A stretch of 64,000 nt of DNA from Gordonia asplenii (lineage in GTDB: Bacteria > Actinomycetota > Actinomycetes > Mycobacteriales > Mycobacteriaceae). The stretch is taken from positions 1 to 64,000 of the forward strand of contig NZ_JABBNB010000001.1 of NCBI RefSeq assembly GCF_012933505.1, given 5' to 3'. The notes under the pieces are model-generated. The model saw only the letters and a program-made list of their open reading frames with translations. It was not told the origin of the DNA and did no database searches. Positions 1 through 11,137 of this stretch are shown here, one piece after another (positions within the stretch are counted from its first letter, which is position 1; each line of letters opens with the position of its first letter). Position numbers and translations under genes: made by a program.

Positions 1-257
1 CTAGATTAGAGCGACGAGCTCGTCACGAGTCGCGCCGCGATCAGATCAGACGTAAGGTTCTTTGGGCCGAGTGATTGTGCAAGTCTGCGATTACAGCTGT
101 GCCCAGGTATCCGATGGAGAGTCCGACACTCTCCGGAGCCAGACTCGCGGGTACGGCAAAGAATGAAGCATGCCGTATGCAGTCGAAGCGACGGCAGTTC
201 CGCCCATATTGCGGTATTTGGAGCGGTAGTCGTCTAAGCGCAAGATCTGGCGACCTT
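1..257. other. No confident gene at the left edge
   Basis: Short open frames exist on both strands (one minus-strand frame ends in a hydrophobic stretch GLSIGYLGTAVIADL), but none has a credible start, ribosome-binding site and consistent codon use. The stretch could be decayed mobile DNA continuous with the fragment at 258-500. I see no RNA gene or repeat in it. Confidence 0.4.
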
Positions 258-500
258 CTACATCGCGACACCGGCGAGTTCCTTAGCGATCAACCACTCA
301 GCAAAGAACTCGGGTGGTGATCCGTCTGGGTCTCCGTGACCCCGGAGGTCTTCTGCGGTGATGACACCGTCGTCGCGTGGTTGACAAGTGAGCCACGAGT
401 CGGTGTCCCACTCGCGGTTGATCCGGCAGCCGAAGCCGACGGCAAGCCCACGAGTAAACGCCTGACCCGCGCATTGCAGGTCAGGCGCTACTTCATATCG
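258..500 (-). pseudogene. 5'-truncated gene fragment abutting tRNA-His
   Basis: On the minus strand a reading frame runs open from the 3' end of tRNA-His for about 80 codons to a TAG at 258-260. It has no ATG or GTG near its head, so it appears to lack its 5' part. The translation reads like real protein (stretches such as GFGCRINREWDTDSW, VITAEDLRGHGDP, PPEFFAEWLIAKELAG), with an acidic, Trp-containing C-terminus. Third codon positions are less GC-rich than in neighbours, as expected of phage or island DNA. I do not recognise the family. Its position flush with the 3' end of a tRNA gene suggests the edge of an integrated element whose bulk lies left of the window. Alternatively it is a chance open frame. 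Confidence 0.45.
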
Positions 501-575
501 GGGTGGATGACGGGACTCGAACCCGCGACAGCCAGGATCACAACCTGGTGCTCTACCAACTGAACTACATCCACC
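501..575 (-). tRNA. tRNA-His (GTG anticodon)
   Basis: The minus strand folds into a standard cloverleaf: acceptor GTGGATG with CATCCAC, D-arm GTTC...GAGC, anticodon stem CCAGG/CCTGG around the loop TTGTGAT (anticodon GTG), and T-arm GCGGG-TTCGAGT-CCCGT. An extra G at the 5' end faces a C discriminator, the G-1:C73 pair diagnostic of tRNA-His. The gene lies just downstream of orn in the same orientation, the neighbourhood I remember from M. tuberculosis (Rv2511/hisT). Confidence 0.95.
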
Positions 576-688
576 ATGGCGTCGTTCGGGAGACTTCCCG
601 GCGAGCCAGGAACATACTCTAGCGGGTTTGCCCGCTAGAACGCCAATCGGTTTCCTACCTGCGTGTTCACCGTCGATCTACCGCGAGT

Positions 689-1288
689 TCACGCAGGTCC
701 GAGCCGCTCGACGATCGCCGCGATGGCATCGGTGTCAGGGCCAGGAGCGTCGATGAACACAGCCTCGCGGTAGTAGCGCAGTTCGCGGATCGACTCGCGG
801 ATGTCGGCGAGCGCACGATGCGAAAGCCCCTTCTGCGGCTGGCCGTAGTAGATCCGCGGGAACCAGCGTCGGCACAGTTCCTTGATCGAACTCACGTCGA
901 CCATTCGATAGTGCAGATAGGCGTCCAGTTCCGGCATGTCGCGCGCGATGAAGGAGCGGTCGGTGGCGATTGAGTTGCCCGCCAAGGGAACTGAGCCAGC
1001 AGTCGGCACATGCTTGCGGATGTAGGCGAGCACTTCTGCCTGTGCCTGCTCGATCGTTACCGACGACGCACGCACCTCCTCGGTCAACCCCGACGTCGCG
1101 TGCATCGTTTGCACCACCTCGGGCATGTTGGCTAGCGCTTCGTCCGAAGCCCCGATGACGATGTCGACGCCGTCGCCGAGGATGTTGAGGTCGCTGTCGG
1201 TCACCAGCGCGGCGATCTCGATCAGCTTGTCGTTGACCGTGTCGAGGCCGGTCATTTCGCAGTCGATCCATACCAATTTGTCCTGCAC
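689..1288 (-). CDS. orn: Oligoribonuclease
   Basis: A 199-residue cytoplasmic 3'-5' exoribonuclease that degrades 2-5 nucleotide RNAs (including pGpG from cyclic-di-GMP) to mononucleotides. It shows the DEDDh fold of the family: the [10 protein letters not shown] motif at residues 8-17 carries the first Asp and Glu, an NSIATDRSF block near residue 105 carries the second Asp, and HRALADI near residue 157 carries the His and last Asp. Length matches the family. The start is GTG. It is followed on the same strand by tRNA-His. The next gene to the right is divergent, leaving an 89-base promoter region that holds the SOS box of that gene. Confidence 0.96.
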   Translation of the reverse strand: MQDKLVWIDCEMTGLDTVNDKLIEIAALVTDSDLNILGDGVDIVIGASDEALANMPEVVQTMHATSGLTEEVRASSVTIEQAQAEVLAYIRKHVPTAGSVPLAGNSIATDRSFIARDMPELDAYLHYRMVDVSSIKELCRRWFPRIYYGQPQKGLSHRALADIRESIRELRYYREAVFIDAPGPDTDAIAAIVERLGPA

Positions 1289-1358
1289 GGCCTCAACAGT
1301 AGGCCATCGGAGCGGAGTTTCCGGTGTCGATACTCGGTGCGCGAGAGTTTGTCAGTGG

Positions 1359-1374
1359 TCGAATGTATGTTCGT
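1359..1374 (+). promoter_or_regulatory. Mycobacterial-type SOS box (LexA site)
   Basis: The 16-mer TCGAATGTATGTTCGT closely matches the actinobacterial LexA operator TCGAAC-N4-GTTCGA, with one substitution per half-site. It ends three bases before the ATG at 1378. SOS boxes in front of 13E12-type genes are known in M. tuberculosis, which supports both the site and the choice of the 1378 start. Confidence 0.7.
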
Positions 1375-1377
1375 GTC

Positions 1378-3573
<2,196 letters not shown>

Positions 3574-3688
3574 GCGCCTGGCGCGTGCGACGTAACGCCG
3601 ATCGCTATTGTTCTGTGCTGTATGCACGTGCCGCTGTATGCACTCGCCACACCCGCGAGGACGAACCTTCCCGATGAGAGGACGCGCT

Positions 3689-5251
3689 GTGACCGACGCC
3701 GCAACGCCTGCCCAGAAGATCGCCGCCGGATACGACTTCACCGGCGCAGCACTCGAACTCGGCACCGTCTCCGTCGACGGCACCGTCGATTCCGCGGCAA
3801 AGGTGCGCATCCCGCTGTCGATGATGAACCGGCACGGACTCGTCGCAGGCGCGACCGGTACCGGCAAGACGAAAACCCTGCAGCTGATCGCAGAGCAGTT
3901 GTCGGCCAACGGTGTTCCCGTGATCATGGCCGACATCAAAGGCGACCTGTCGGGCTTGAGCGTCGCGGGGACGTCGAATGACCGCATCGTCGAACGTGCC
4001 GGCCAGACCGCCGACGACTGGCAGGCCAGCGCGTACCCGACGGAGTTCGTATCGTTGGGGGACAAGGGAATCGGTGTCCCGATCCGCGCGACGATCACCT
4101 CGTTCGGCCCGGTCCTGCTATCGAAGGTGTTGGGCCTCAACGACACTCAGGAGTCGACGCTCGGGCTGATCTTCCACTGGGCCGATCAGCGGGGCCTGGC
4201 GCTCCTCGATCTCAAGGATCTCCGGCAGGTCATCGCCTACCTGACCAGCGACGAGGGTAAACCCGATCTCAAGGGAATCGGTGGCGTCTCGGCCGCGACG
4301 GCCGGCGTCATCCTGCGCGCGCTGTCCAACCTCGAGGCCGACGGCGGCGACACATTCTTCGGCGAACCCGAGATCGATCCGGCCGATCTGCTCCGCGTCG
4401 GCGCCGACGGCCGGGGCATCATCACGCTGTTCGAATTGGGCGATCAGGCCGCCCGACCAGCACTGTTCTCGACATTCCTGATGTGGATCCTGGCGGACCT
4501 GTTCGAGTACCTGCCCGAGGTCGGCGACCTGGACAAACCCAAGGTCGTATTCATCTTCGACGAGTCGCACCTGCTGTTCAACGACGCGTCCAAGGCGTTC
4601 AAAGAGCAGGTGGTGCAAACCGTCAAGTTGATCCGGTCCAAGGGCGTCGGCGTGTTCTTCTGCTCGCAGCTGCCCACCGACATCCCCAACGAGGTTCTGT
4701 CGCAGCTCGGCGCACGTATCCAGCACGCGATCCGCGCTTTCACCCCCGACGACCAGAAGGCACTCACGCAGACCGTCAAGACCTACCCCGTCTCCGACGT
4801 CTACAAGCTCGACGCCGTGCTCACCTCCCTGGGCACGGGCGAAGCCGTCGTCACCGTACTGTCCGAGCGCGGCGCGCCGACACCGGTCGCCTGGACGGTC
4901 ATGCGCGCTCCCCGCTCGGCGATGGCCGCGGTCGGCGCCGACGGCATCAAGGCCGCAGCCGGCGCGAGCCCGCTGTACTCCAAGTACGGCACCGCCATCG
5001 ATCGCGAGTCGGCCTACGAGATCCTGACCGCGAAAGTCGCGCCACCGGTACCCGCACCGACCGGCGGCGGCGTCGGTGCGCATGGGCAGGCGCATACCGA
5101 AGAGTCGCCCAAACCGGCCAAGCAAGAGCCGAGCATGATCACCGAGGTACTCAACAGCCCGGCGATGAAAAGCTTCCTGCGGTCGGCCGCGTCGGCAGCC
5201 GGCCGCGAGATCAGCCGCTCGATCTTCGGCACCGCCAAGCGCCGACGCTAG
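3689..5251 (+). CDS. HerA-like ATPase, DUF853 family
   Basis: A 520-residue P-loop ATPase of the HerA/FtsK-like helicase group (DUF853; Rv2510c is the M. tuberculosis counterpart as I recall). Walker A (GATGTGKT) lies near residues 53-60, Walker B (VVFIFDESHLLF) near 285. The C-terminal 70 residues are Pro/Lys/Glu-rich and end with a basic SIFGTAKRRR tail. The annotated frame opens at 3608, but GTG at 3689 has a good ribosome-binding site (AGAGGA, 6-base spacing). HerA proteins form hexameric DNA pumps, usually with the NurA nuclease; no NurA is visible here, so the substrate is unknown. It converges with the SDR gene across a 34-base gap. Confidence 0.88.
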   Translation: MTDAATPAQKIAAGYDFTGAALELGTVSVDGTVDSAAKVRIPLSMMNRHGLVAGATGTGKTKTLQLIAEQLSANGVPVIMADIKGDLSGLSVAGTSNDRIVERAGQTADDWQASAYPTEFVSLGDKGIGVPIRATITSFGPVLLSKVLGLNDTQESTLGLIFHWADQRGLALLDLKDLRQVIAYLTSDEGKPDLKGIGGVSAATAGVILRALSNLEADGGDTFFGEPEIDPADLLRVGADGRGIITLFELGDQAARPALFSTFLMWILADLFEYLPEVGDLDKPKVVFIFDESHLLFNDASKAFKEQVVQTVKLIRSKGVGVFFCSQLPTDIPNEVLSQLGARIQHAIRAFTPDDQKALTQTVKTYPVSDVYKLDAVLTSLGTGEAVVTVLSERGAPTPVAWTVMRAPRSAMAAVGADGIKAAAGASPLYSKYGTAIDRESAYEILTAKVAPPVPAPTGGGVGAHGQAHTEESPKPAKQEPSMITEVLNSPAMKSFLRSAASAAGREISRSIFGTAKRRR

Positions 5252-5285
5252 GACCAGGCCAGGACCTGTAGGGAGGATTGCCGCT

Positions 5286-6089
5286 CTATTCGGCCATCTT
5301 GCCGTAGAACGCCCCGACGATCGGCGCCACGATCTTGCGGGGCGAATACCCGCCGGCCACCGACATCGCCTTCGACAACATGCCGGGCACCACACGCATC
5401 TTGTTGCGGCCCAACGCATCCAAGCTCATCTCGGCGACCTTGTCGGACGAGTGCCAGAGGAAGTCGGGGACGGCTGCGTCGACGTTGCTGGCCTCCCCGG
5501 CGCTCGGTGTCTCGGTCCGGACGGGGCCGGGCGCGAGCAGCGTGACGTGCACGCCGTGGTCGGCGACCTCGCCGCGCAGCGATTCGCTGAAGGTGTTCAC
5601 AAACGCTTTCGACGCCGCGTACGTTGCGTTGTTCGGGATCGGCATGTTTCCGGCCGCCGACCCGACCATCAGAATCCCGCCCGAATGCCGTTCGACCATG
5701 TGCGGCAGGACGGCGAGCGTCAGATCGTGCACCGCGTTGACGTTGAGCCGCGTCTGCGCCCGTTCGTAGTCGGGGTCGAGTTCATGCAGCGCGCCGAAGG
5801 TTGCGATGCCCGCGTTGTTGCAGAGAATCGAGATGTCCCGACCGGCGAGTTCGGCCGCGAGAATTTCAACCGACGTCGGATCGGACAGGTCGATGGCCCG
5901 CACCTCGACGGTCACGTCATGCTCGGTACGCAGTTCCTCGGCGAGTTCTTCGAGGATCTCGCCGCGTCGCGCGACGATGATCAGCGAGTATCCCCGCGAC
6001 GCCAGAACTCGCGCCAACGCCATGCCGATGCCCGACGACGCGCCGGTGACTACTGCTCGACCGTCTTCCGACGGGGTGGGAACTGGCAT
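5286..6089 (-). CDS. Short-chain dehydrogenase/reductase
   Basis: A 267-residue NAD(P)-dependent oxidoreductase of the SDR superfamily. The Rossmann glycine motif TGASSGIG is at about residues 14-21, the NNAG motif near 90, and the catalytic YAASK near 157. The substrate cannot be read from sequence. The position next to the HerA-like ATPase and orn matches Rv2509. The start at 6089 is chosen because AAGGAG precedes it at 7-base spacing; the frame is open further upstream but without a comparable site. A C-terminal hydrophobic stretch (IVAPIVGAFYG) could be a weak membrane anchor. Confidence 0.88.
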   Translation of the reverse strand: MPVPTPSEDGRAVVTGASSGIGMALARVLASRGYSLIIVARRGEILEELAEELRTEHDVTVEVRAIDLSDPTSVEILAAELAGRDISILCNNAGIATFGALHELDPDYERAQTRLNVNAVHDLTLAVLPHMVERHSGGILMVGSAAGNMPIPNNATYAASKAFVNTFSESLRGEVADHGVHVTLLAPGPVRTETPSAGEASNVDAAVPDFLWHSSDKVAEMSLDALGRNKMRVVPGMLSKAMSVAGGYSPRKIVAPIVGAFYGKMAE

Positions 6090-6209
6090 GAAGCTACTCC
6101 TTGCGAGGGCCGGTGCGCTGAGAAGGTCCCCCGCGCGGCTCGACGCACGCACGGGGGACCGTTCAGAGAGGGTCGCGGTGCAGTCTAGTCACTCACCGCC
6201 CGATCACTG

Positions 6210-8321
<2,112 letters not shown>

Positions 8322-8858
8322 CTATGGCTTGGTCAGCGAGTCGATCACTTCATCGCACCAGTCGATGAACGCCTCTTCGCCGCGAATTCCGCCGCGCAGC
8401 ACCAGGTATTGGTACAGCCTGCGGCCCGACAATCCATCCGGATCGGGATAGTCGTCCTTCTGAAACCGCTGATACAGGTCGAGGCGCGCGGCATGCAGGT
8501 CACGCTGCCTGCGCATCTCGGTGATCATGTCGTTGAGGTCGCCGTGCTCGGTGGCACGGAGTTTGACGCCGAGTTCGTCGCGCAGATGGGTGATGGGCGT
8601 GGGGGTGGACACCCATTCGCGCAGAGCCGCGCGCCCGGCGTCGGAGAGTGAATAGACCTTCTTGTCCGGCCTGCCCTCCTGTGCGACGGGCTCGAAACTC
8701 ACCAACCCGTCGGTGTGGAGCTTCTTGAGTGTGCGATAGATCTGCTGGTGCGTCGCCGACCAGAAATAGCCGATGGAGCGTTCGAATTGGCGCCCGAGCT
8801 CGTATCCGGTGCCGGGTCGCTCGGCGAGCGACACCATGATCGCGTGTTCGAGAGCCAT
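8322..8858 (-). CDS. PadR-family transcriptional regulator
   Basis: A 178-residue DNA-binding protein. The N-terminal winged helix carries the family hallmark ALEHAIMVSLAERPGTGYELGRQF and the wing segment HQQIYRTLKKLHTDGLV. The C-terminal helical half (about 95-178, AV4/PadR_C type) is the dimerisation and ligand region. ATG 8858 is chosen because the protein then begins at the domain; the open frame extends 24 codons upstream through its own operator. It is probably autoregulated through the palindrome at 8886-8907 and may control fadH directly downstream on the same strand. The inducer is unknown. Confidence 0.88.
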   Translation of the reverse strand: MALEHAIMVSLAERPGTGYELGRQFERSIGYFWSATHQQIYRTLKKLHTDGLVSFEPVAQEGRPDKKVYSLSDAGRAALREWVSTPTPITHLRDELGVKLRATEHGDLNDMITEMRRQRDLHAARLDLYQRFQKDDYPDPDGLSGRRLYQYLVLRGGIRGEEAFIDWCDEVIDSLTKP

Positions 8859-8885
8859 GTCACCACGGTAGCAGTGCAACAACGC

Positions 8886-8907
8886 ACTATGCAACGATGT
8901 GCATAGT
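8886..8907. promoter_or_regulatory. Palindromic operator upstream of padR
   Basis: Perfect 8-base inverted repeat ACTATGCA / TGCATAGT with a 6-base spacer, 28 bases upstream of the PadR start. A further TGCAAC half-site lies closer to the gene. Size and position are typical of a PadR autoregulatory operator. Confidence 0.7.
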
Positions 8908-8934
8908 CTGCGGGCGAGATACCCAGACATGACG

Positions 8935-8968
8935 AAACCCCGCCCAGACCTGAAGTCCGAACGGGGTT
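8935..8968 (-). terminator. Possible terminator after the small Arg-rich ORF
   Basis: Inverted arms AAACCCCG and CGGGGTT enclose a 19-base loop that itself pairs partly (TCCGAAC, GACCTGAAGTC). There is no strong T-run, so termination would be weak; it lies 33 bases past the stop of the small ORF. Confidence 0.4.
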
Positions 8969-9000
8969 CCTTCGAGTGAGACCGTGTCGGTCTCGGTGGA

Positions 9001-9105
9001 TCAGCGCTCTTCCCAGACCCACTGACGACGGCGGCGGTCCCACACGCGCCGACGCTCGCGGCGACGGCGACGGGGCTCCGGACCGGGGCGGTAAGGCTGA
9101 GGCAT
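9001..9105 (-). CDS. 34-residue Arg/Trp-rich small protein
   Basis: An ATG at 9105 is preceded by ATAGGAGA at good spacing (AGGAG about 7 bases upstream) and opens 34 codons ending in TGA. The product starts MPQPYRPGPEP and continues with three arginine clusters ([20 protein letters not shown]), giving roughly 14 Arg and 3 Trp, predicted isoelectric point very high. It is followed by a hairpin. I do not recognise the family; such peptides could bind nucleic acid, ribosomes or membranes. The ORF is too short for standard gene finders and is supported only by its ribosome-binding site, clean start/stop and biased composition. Confidence 0.55.
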   Translation of the reverse strand: MPQPYRPGPEPRRRRRERRRVWDRRRRQWVWEER

Positions 9106-9215
9106 ATTTCAATCTCCTATGTTGGGGATTCTGCTGTGCGGCAACGTTTGCCGAACACAACTGAGGCTAGGTGACCGAATTTGGGATGGGCTGCGGTGAA
9201 GCTGTCAACGGCCTG

Positions 9216-9674
9216 TCAGCCGTGCATCAGCAATCCGACGGTTCCGACGATCAGTGCGATCACCTTCAACACCTCGAACCCGACGTAGTAGAAGTGCGCG
9301 TGACTGCGACTGTCCTGAGCCTGGGTCCCGTCACCGGCGAGGACCTCGTTCGAGCGCTTGGTGAGTCCCGGCCGCACCGCGACGAGTTGGATGATCAGTG
9401 CGAGGATGGCGATGCCCGACGCGACCCACACCGCGAGGGGAGTGTGGTTCGACATCGATCCATCGAGCGCCAGTGCCACCACGAGTACGACCGCAAGCGC
9501 CGCCTCGATCGAGTTCAGTGCACGAAAGACCTTGCGGCCGATGGCAAGTCCGATGGGCAGGGTCACCCCGGGAGCGGTGAATTTCAGTGGCGCTTCGAGG
9601 AATGAGATCGCGACGACCATGCCGAGCCAGATCAGTGTGACGGCGGTGGCGAGGGCCGCGCCCAGGGTACTCAT
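9216..9674 (-). CDS. Small integral membrane protein
   Basis: A 152-residue protein with four predicted membrane segments: about 4-24, 56-72, 82-100 and 132-150. A conserved-looking motif FLEAPLKFTAPGVTLPIGLAIGR lies after the first helix. I do not recognise a function. It lies 39 bases downstream of the NsrR-like regulator on the same strand, so both are probably co-transcribed; a role in nitric oxide or redox stress is possible only by this association. Confidence 0.75.
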   Translation of the reverse strand: MSTLGAALATAVTLIWLGMVVAISFLEAPLKFTAPGVTLPIGLAIGRKVFRALNSIEAALAVVLVVALALDGSMSNHTPLAVWVASGIAILALIIQLVAVRPGLTKRSNEVLAGDGTQAQDSRSHAHFYYVGFEVLKVIALIVGTVGLLMHG

Positions 9675-9713
9675 GACGGTTGTGCCTTTCTCTGGTGTTC
9701 TCGGAGATCTCGA

Positions 9714-10163
9714 TCACCGAACAGCCGGCGTGGTTTCGCCGCGTCGACGCGGGAGGAGCAGTGCGACGGTTCGCGGGGTGACGAGGTCGTTGACGGTGTG
9801 CCGGTCGAGATCGTCGTAGAACGCCGACTGCGCTTGTGCGAGAGCGCTTTTCAGTATGCACGAGGCGCGCAGCGGGCAGGGCTGCGGATGGTCGCAGTCG
9901 ACGACGGGTGCGGTGCCCTCGAGTTCGCGGGCCAGCCATCCGACCCGTACGGTGCGGCCCAGCGCGGTGATCGCCAGGCCGCCGGTCCGGCCGCGTCGGG
10001 CGTGTACTACGCCCAATTCGGCGAGTCGCGCGACGACTTTCGCGACATGCGAATAGGGAACCGCGAGCTGCTCGGAGATCGTGCGCGACGTCACCGGCTC
10101 ATCGTCTGCGGCCAGACGCATGACGATGCGCAGGCCGACGTCGGTGAACCGGGTGAGTTCCAT
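9714..10163 (-). CDS. Rrf2-family regulator, NsrR-like
   Basis: A 149-residue Rrf2 protein: winged helix MELTRFTDVGLRIVMRLA, recognition segment SEQLAVPYSHVAKVVARL, wing RRGRTGG. Near residues 88-105 three cysteines are spaced C-x5-C-x5-C (CDHPQPCPLRASC), the arrangement that binds the iron-sulfur cluster in NO-sensing NsrR. I therefore call it NsrR-like: the apo or nitrosylated protein would release target promoters. No flavohaemoglobin gene is in the window, so the regulon is unknown apart from likely autoregulation and the membrane protein downstream. ATG 10163 is chosen over 10175 because the family start is MELTRFTD-like. Confidence 0.87.
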   Translation of the reverse strand: MELTRFTDVGLRIVMRLAADDEPVTSRTISEQLAVPYSHVAKVVARLAELGVVHARRGRTGGLAITALGRTVRVGWLARELEGTAPVVDCDHPQPCPLRASCILKSALAQAQSAFYDDLDRHTVNDLVTPRTVALLLPRRRGETTPAVR

Positions 10164-10185
10164 GCGGCCAGTCAACCATAAGTTG

Positions 10186-10196
10186 CATCTGAGATG
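10186..10196. promoter_or_regulatory. Short dyad upstream of the NsrR-like gene
   Basis: CATCT-G-AGATG, 23 bases upstream of the regulator start, embedded in an AT-rich stretch (AAGTTGCATCTGAGATGAAAG). The TGCAT and AGATG elements resemble halves of NsrR/Rrf2 operators; binding is inferred. Confidence 0.4.
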
Positions 10197-10223
10197 AAAG
10201 ATTAAGGCGCTGCGCCGTGTTGG

Positions 10224-10619
10224 TCAGTACGCAGCCACCAAGACGTCCGTGTGCGTGAAGTCATCTCCCACGAACAGCAACGGTTCATCCTTGTCGACCG
10301 CCAACGCGTATGAAAAGCAATCGCCGAAGTCAAGCGCGGCCCGATGGCCGGATCCTTTGCCGAAGAGTTGATAGGCCCGTCGGGCAATCGCGGCTTGTTC
10401 TGCTGTGACCGGCTCGATCTGGATTCGCGCTGCCTTGATCAGCGTCTCGACGTGCCGTGACACCGTCGGATTCGGGTGCCGGTCGGCGACGAGAAAGGTC
10501 TCCACGTGAGTGGGCGCCGACATCAGCAAGATCGCCCCCGATCGGAGTACATCGGCGATGGCGGGCGCTGCCGGCTCGTTTCGCGCGATCGCGATCAACG
10601 CCGACGCGTCGACGATCAC
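10224..10619 (-). CDS. vapC: VapC-type PIN-domain toxin
   Basis: A 131-residue PIN ribonuclease of type II toxin-antitoxin systems. The acidic residues expected for Mg2+ binding are present: Asp4 in MIVDASAL, a Glu in HVETFL (about 40), and DFGDCFSYALA near 99 with a final Asp in VGDDF near 118. VapC toxins cleave RNAs, often tRNAs. Translation begins at GTG 10619, overlapping by 3-4 bases the stop of the antitoxin tail upstream, the usual vapBC coupling. The antitoxin, however, survives only as a tail (10616-10720), so the toxin is either orphan, silent, or neutralised by another antitoxin. Confidence 0.88.
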   Translation of the reverse strand: MIVDASALIAIARNEPAAPAIADVLRSGAILLMSAPTHVETFLVADRHPNPTVSRHVETLIKAARIQIEPVTAEQAAIARRAYQLFGKGSGHRAALDFGDCFSYALAVDKDEPLLFVGDDFTHTDVLVAAY

Positions 10620-10720
10620 GCCGGAAGGCCGTTCTCGTCATACAGGTCGTCGACGCTGGGGACGTCGGGGGGATCTGCGAGCGACCAGGCGCGCTGGTAG
10701 AAAGCAGACGCTGCGCGCCC
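10616..10720 (-). pseudogene. Truncated vapB antitoxin tail
   Basis: Directly after the moaE stop the same frame runs 34 sense codons to a TGA that overlaps the vapC GTG. The end, SVDDLYDENGLPA, is the kind of acidic C-terminus that VapB antitoxins insert into the toxin. There is no ATG, GTG or ribosome-binding site and no DNA-binding N-terminal domain, so the gene has lost its 5' portion; the breakpoint coincides with the end of moaE. Confidence 0.6.
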
Positions 10721-11137
10721 TCAGCAACCCGGTGCCTGCCATCCCGCCGCGCCGTCGGCGTAGGTCTCGAACTTCCAGATCGGCACCTGCCGCTTGATCT
10801 CGTCGATCACGGTGGCGCACACCGTGAAAGCGTCGGCGCGATGCGGTGATGCCACCGCGACCACGACGGCGAGGTCGCCGACGCCGAGCTGCCCGACCCG
10901 ATGCTGCGCGGCCACCCGCACGTCCTCGCGTCGATGCCGCGCGCACACCTGTTCCAGGAACTCGGCGGCTCGCGGGTGCGCCTCATACCGCAGCGCGGTC
11001 ACACCGCGGCCGTCGTGATGATCACGCACGACGCCGGTGAAAGTCACCACGGCGCCGTCGGCGTCGGTGCGCACCGCGTCCTCACACGCGCGCGGGTCGA
11101 GCGGCTCGTCGACGACGCCGGGCAGCGTCGACGACAT
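10721..11137 (-). CDS. moaE: Molybdopterin synthase catalytic subunit
   Basis: A 138-residue MoaE. With MoaD it inserts the dithiolene sulfurs into precursor Z to make molybdopterin. Family features: GAVVTFTGVVRDHHDG near 28-43, LRYEAHP near 48, and HRVGQLGVGDLAVVVAVASPHR followed by IDEIKRQVPIWKFE near the end, with the catalytic Lys in EIKRQVPIWK. The ATG overlaps the stop of the moaC-moaB fusion by one base (TGATG), so the two are translationally coupled. Its partner moaD is encoded at 14338 on the other strand. Confidence 0.94.
   Translation of the reverse strand: MSSTLPGVVDEPLDPRACEDAVRTDADGAVVTFTGVVRDHHDGRGVTALRYEAHPRAAEFLEQVCARHRREDVRVAAQHRVGQLGVGDLAVVVAVASPHRADAFTVCATVIDEIKRQVPIWKFETYADGAAGWQAPGC

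Noticed and set aside
41-271. 76-codon ORF at the left edge
   Set aside because: Mixed basic/hydrophobic translation, no ribosome-binding site, no family recognised; noted only as possible decayed DNA.
1324-1377. Longer start for the DUF222 protein
   Set aside because: It would place the SOS box inside the coding region; the ATG at 1378 directly follows the box.
3608-3688. Upstream extension of the HerA-like ATPase
   Set aside because: Cys-rich improbable N-terminus; GTG 3689 has the ribosome-binding site.
4118-5419. 433-codon minus-strand frame opposite the HerA-like gene
   Set aside because: Antisense to a gene with intact Walker motifs and a good ribosome-binding site.
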